Of a DNA stretch of 23,512 bases, positions 22,912-23,512 are shown piece after piece (position 1 is the first letter of the stretch; every line of letters begins with the position of its first letter). The DNA comes from Lentisphaeria bacterium (GTDB lineage Bacteria; Verrucomicrobiota; Lentisphaeria; Oligosphaerales; Oligosphaeraceae). Made by a program: the position numbers and the translations under genes. Under the pieces are notes generated by a model. The model worked only from the letters and a program-made list of their open reading frames with translations, was not told where the DNA came from and did no database searches. The DNA lies in contig JAEDNB010000007.1 of the NCBI GenBank assembly GCA_016302725.1, positions 1-23,512 on the forward strand, in the 5' to 3' direction.

Positions 22912-23047
22912 ACCCTTCCCCCTGGGACGCCGACGATTCTCCCAGGGGGAAGACACCCCCCCGGGAAGAAGAGGGCAGGCCCTCGCCCAGCACGGCCCCC
23001 CTGCGCTTTTGCGCCAAGCCCTTTGGATCAGGATTTCCCCCCCTCTC

Positions 23048-23086
23048 AAAAAAACAAGTATGGGCCATGCTGGCATGGCCCATACT
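23048..23086 (-). terminator. Strong intrinsic terminator of the pseudopilin gene
   Basis: On the minus strand AGTATGGGCCATGC and GCATGGCCCATACT form a perfect 14-bp stem around CA (in practice 13 bp and a 4-base loop), followed by TTGTTTTTTTG. It lies 50 bases after the stop codon at 23137. This is the only textbook terminator in the window. Confidence 0.93.
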
Positions 23087-23136
23087 CTTCGTGCCCTCCG
23101 TGTGAAACTGGAGAGCGCCTCCATGTATTTAGGGAG

Positions 23137-23512
23137 TTAGCGGTCGTCGCCGCCAAGGATGTCGCAGTTGGGATACCAGTAGTAGTCGCTGACGATGTAG
23201 TAGACTCCCTTGTTGCTTTGGGACTTGATTTTCTCAATGCCGGCGGTTTCCACATGTCCATCCGTGAAACTGATGTTCATGGCGTTGCTATGGCGGAAGT
23301 AGATTCCGGAGTTTTCCCAGAAGATGGCGCGGGGGCCAGTGACGTAGGTGGTACTCGCATCGGCGTATCCCCGCACCCAGCGGACGCCGTCCATCAGGTT
23401 GGGATGGAGGGAGGGCAGTTTAATGGAGCCGACGCGGTGCCAGTCGGCGGCGGCGTTCCAGACGGCGTCCTTGTTGGCGGAAGTGGCGGTGGTGAAGTGG
23501 CCATACCAGTTT
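23137..23512 (-). CDS. Pseudopilin-like protein with H-x9-DG motif (5' end beyond right edge)
   Basis: The frame is open to the right edge and the first visible residues are NWYGHFTTATSANKDAVWNA. About 124 C-terminal residues are present, ending in CDILGGDDR and a TAA stop. The motif HSNAMNISFTDGHVE has a histidine, nine residues and DG, the diagnostic C-terminal signature of the type II secretion-like pseudopilins of PVC bacteria (DUF1559-like/H-x9-DG). GVRWVRGYADASTTYV and IFWENSGIYFRHSN precede it. The missing N-terminus should carry a prepilin cleavage site and one membrane helix. Members are anchored in the envelope; their function is not known. The protein is Tyr/Trp/Asn-rich and less GC-biased than its neighbours. 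Confidence 0.85.
   Translation of the reverse strand, partial: NWYGHFTTATSANKDAVWNAAADWHRVGSIKLPSLHPNLMDGVRWVRGYADASTTYVTGPRAIFWENSGIYFRHSNAMNISFTDGHVETAGIEKIKSQSNKGVYYIVSDYYWYPNCDILGGDDR

Noticed and set aside
22836..23047. Riboswitch or PurR operator before purL
   Set aside because: I see no conserved purine-riboswitch core or palindromic operator in the leader, only C-rich sequence and the TATATT element.
19026..23105. A 1359-codon open frame on the plus strand opposite purL
   Set aside because: The translation is Gly/His/Val-rich low-complexity sequence with no domain. It arises because purL codons are strongly GC-biased, leaving few stops on the other strand. purL has full family motifs.
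1..23512. G-runs resembling G-quadruplexes
   Set aside because: GGGG tracts are everywhere because of codon bias (GGG, CCC); no isolated, regularly spaced set stands out in an intergenic region.

Overview
The window is a GC-rich, gene-dense stretch of bacterial chromosome. The best guess for the source is the PVC superphylum, most likely Lentisphaerota (Victivallis-like) or a close relative. The main evidence is the partial gene at the right edge. It carries the H-x9-DG signature (HSNAMNISFTDG) of the type II secretion-like pseudopilins that are expanded in Lentisphaerota, Planctomycetota and Verrucomicrobiota. A heptosyltransferase-like family 9 glycosyltransferase indicates an LPS-bearing outer membrane. 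A membrane protein resembling DUF4175 fits the same groups. The taxon is inferred, not proven. I see no mobile elements, CRISPR arrays, rRNA or tRNA genes, and no decayed genes.

Layout from left to right. (1) Positions 1-905, minus: 5' part of a metallo-beta-lactamase/beta-CASP ribonuclease-like gene. (2) Positions 906-1304: a 400-bp divergent control region with two candidate promoters, nested palindromes and a 14-bp direct repeat. (3) Positions 1305-3391, plus: an orphan helix-turn-helix protein, then an ABM-domain monooxygenase-like protein and ribonuclease D. (4) Positions 3448-9899, minus: a long co-directional cluster encoding, in transcription order, a metallophosphoesterase, a heptosyltransferase-like enzyme, a glyoxalase-II-like hydrolase, formate-tetrahydrofolate ligase, a small membrane protein, a YigZ/IMPACT protein and a family 2 glycosyltransferase. 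Two junctions in it are ATGA overlaps. (5) Positions 10065-12475, minus: L-rhamnose isomerase followed by an SGNH/GDSL hydrolase, with an AraC-family regulator read divergently (12682-13461). This looks like a small rhamnose-use locus. (6) Positions 13502-22835, minus: purL, tatD, pgi and a large membrane-anchored coiled-coil protein, probably one operon. (7) Positions 23048-23512, minus: a pseudopilin gene end with a textbook intrinsic terminator.

Most of the content is housekeeping: purine synthesis, one-carbon metabolism, glycolysis, RNA turnover and envelope glycan assembly. The more specialised parts are the rhamnose locus, the orphan regulator with its candidate operator, and the pseudopilin. 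I found no convincing new multi-gene system. The most informative points are in the control regions: overlapping divergent -35 elements at rhaA/araC, the palindromes at the orphan regulator, a recurring TATATT element without a clear -35, and the absence of Shine-Dalgarno sequences in front of many genes.
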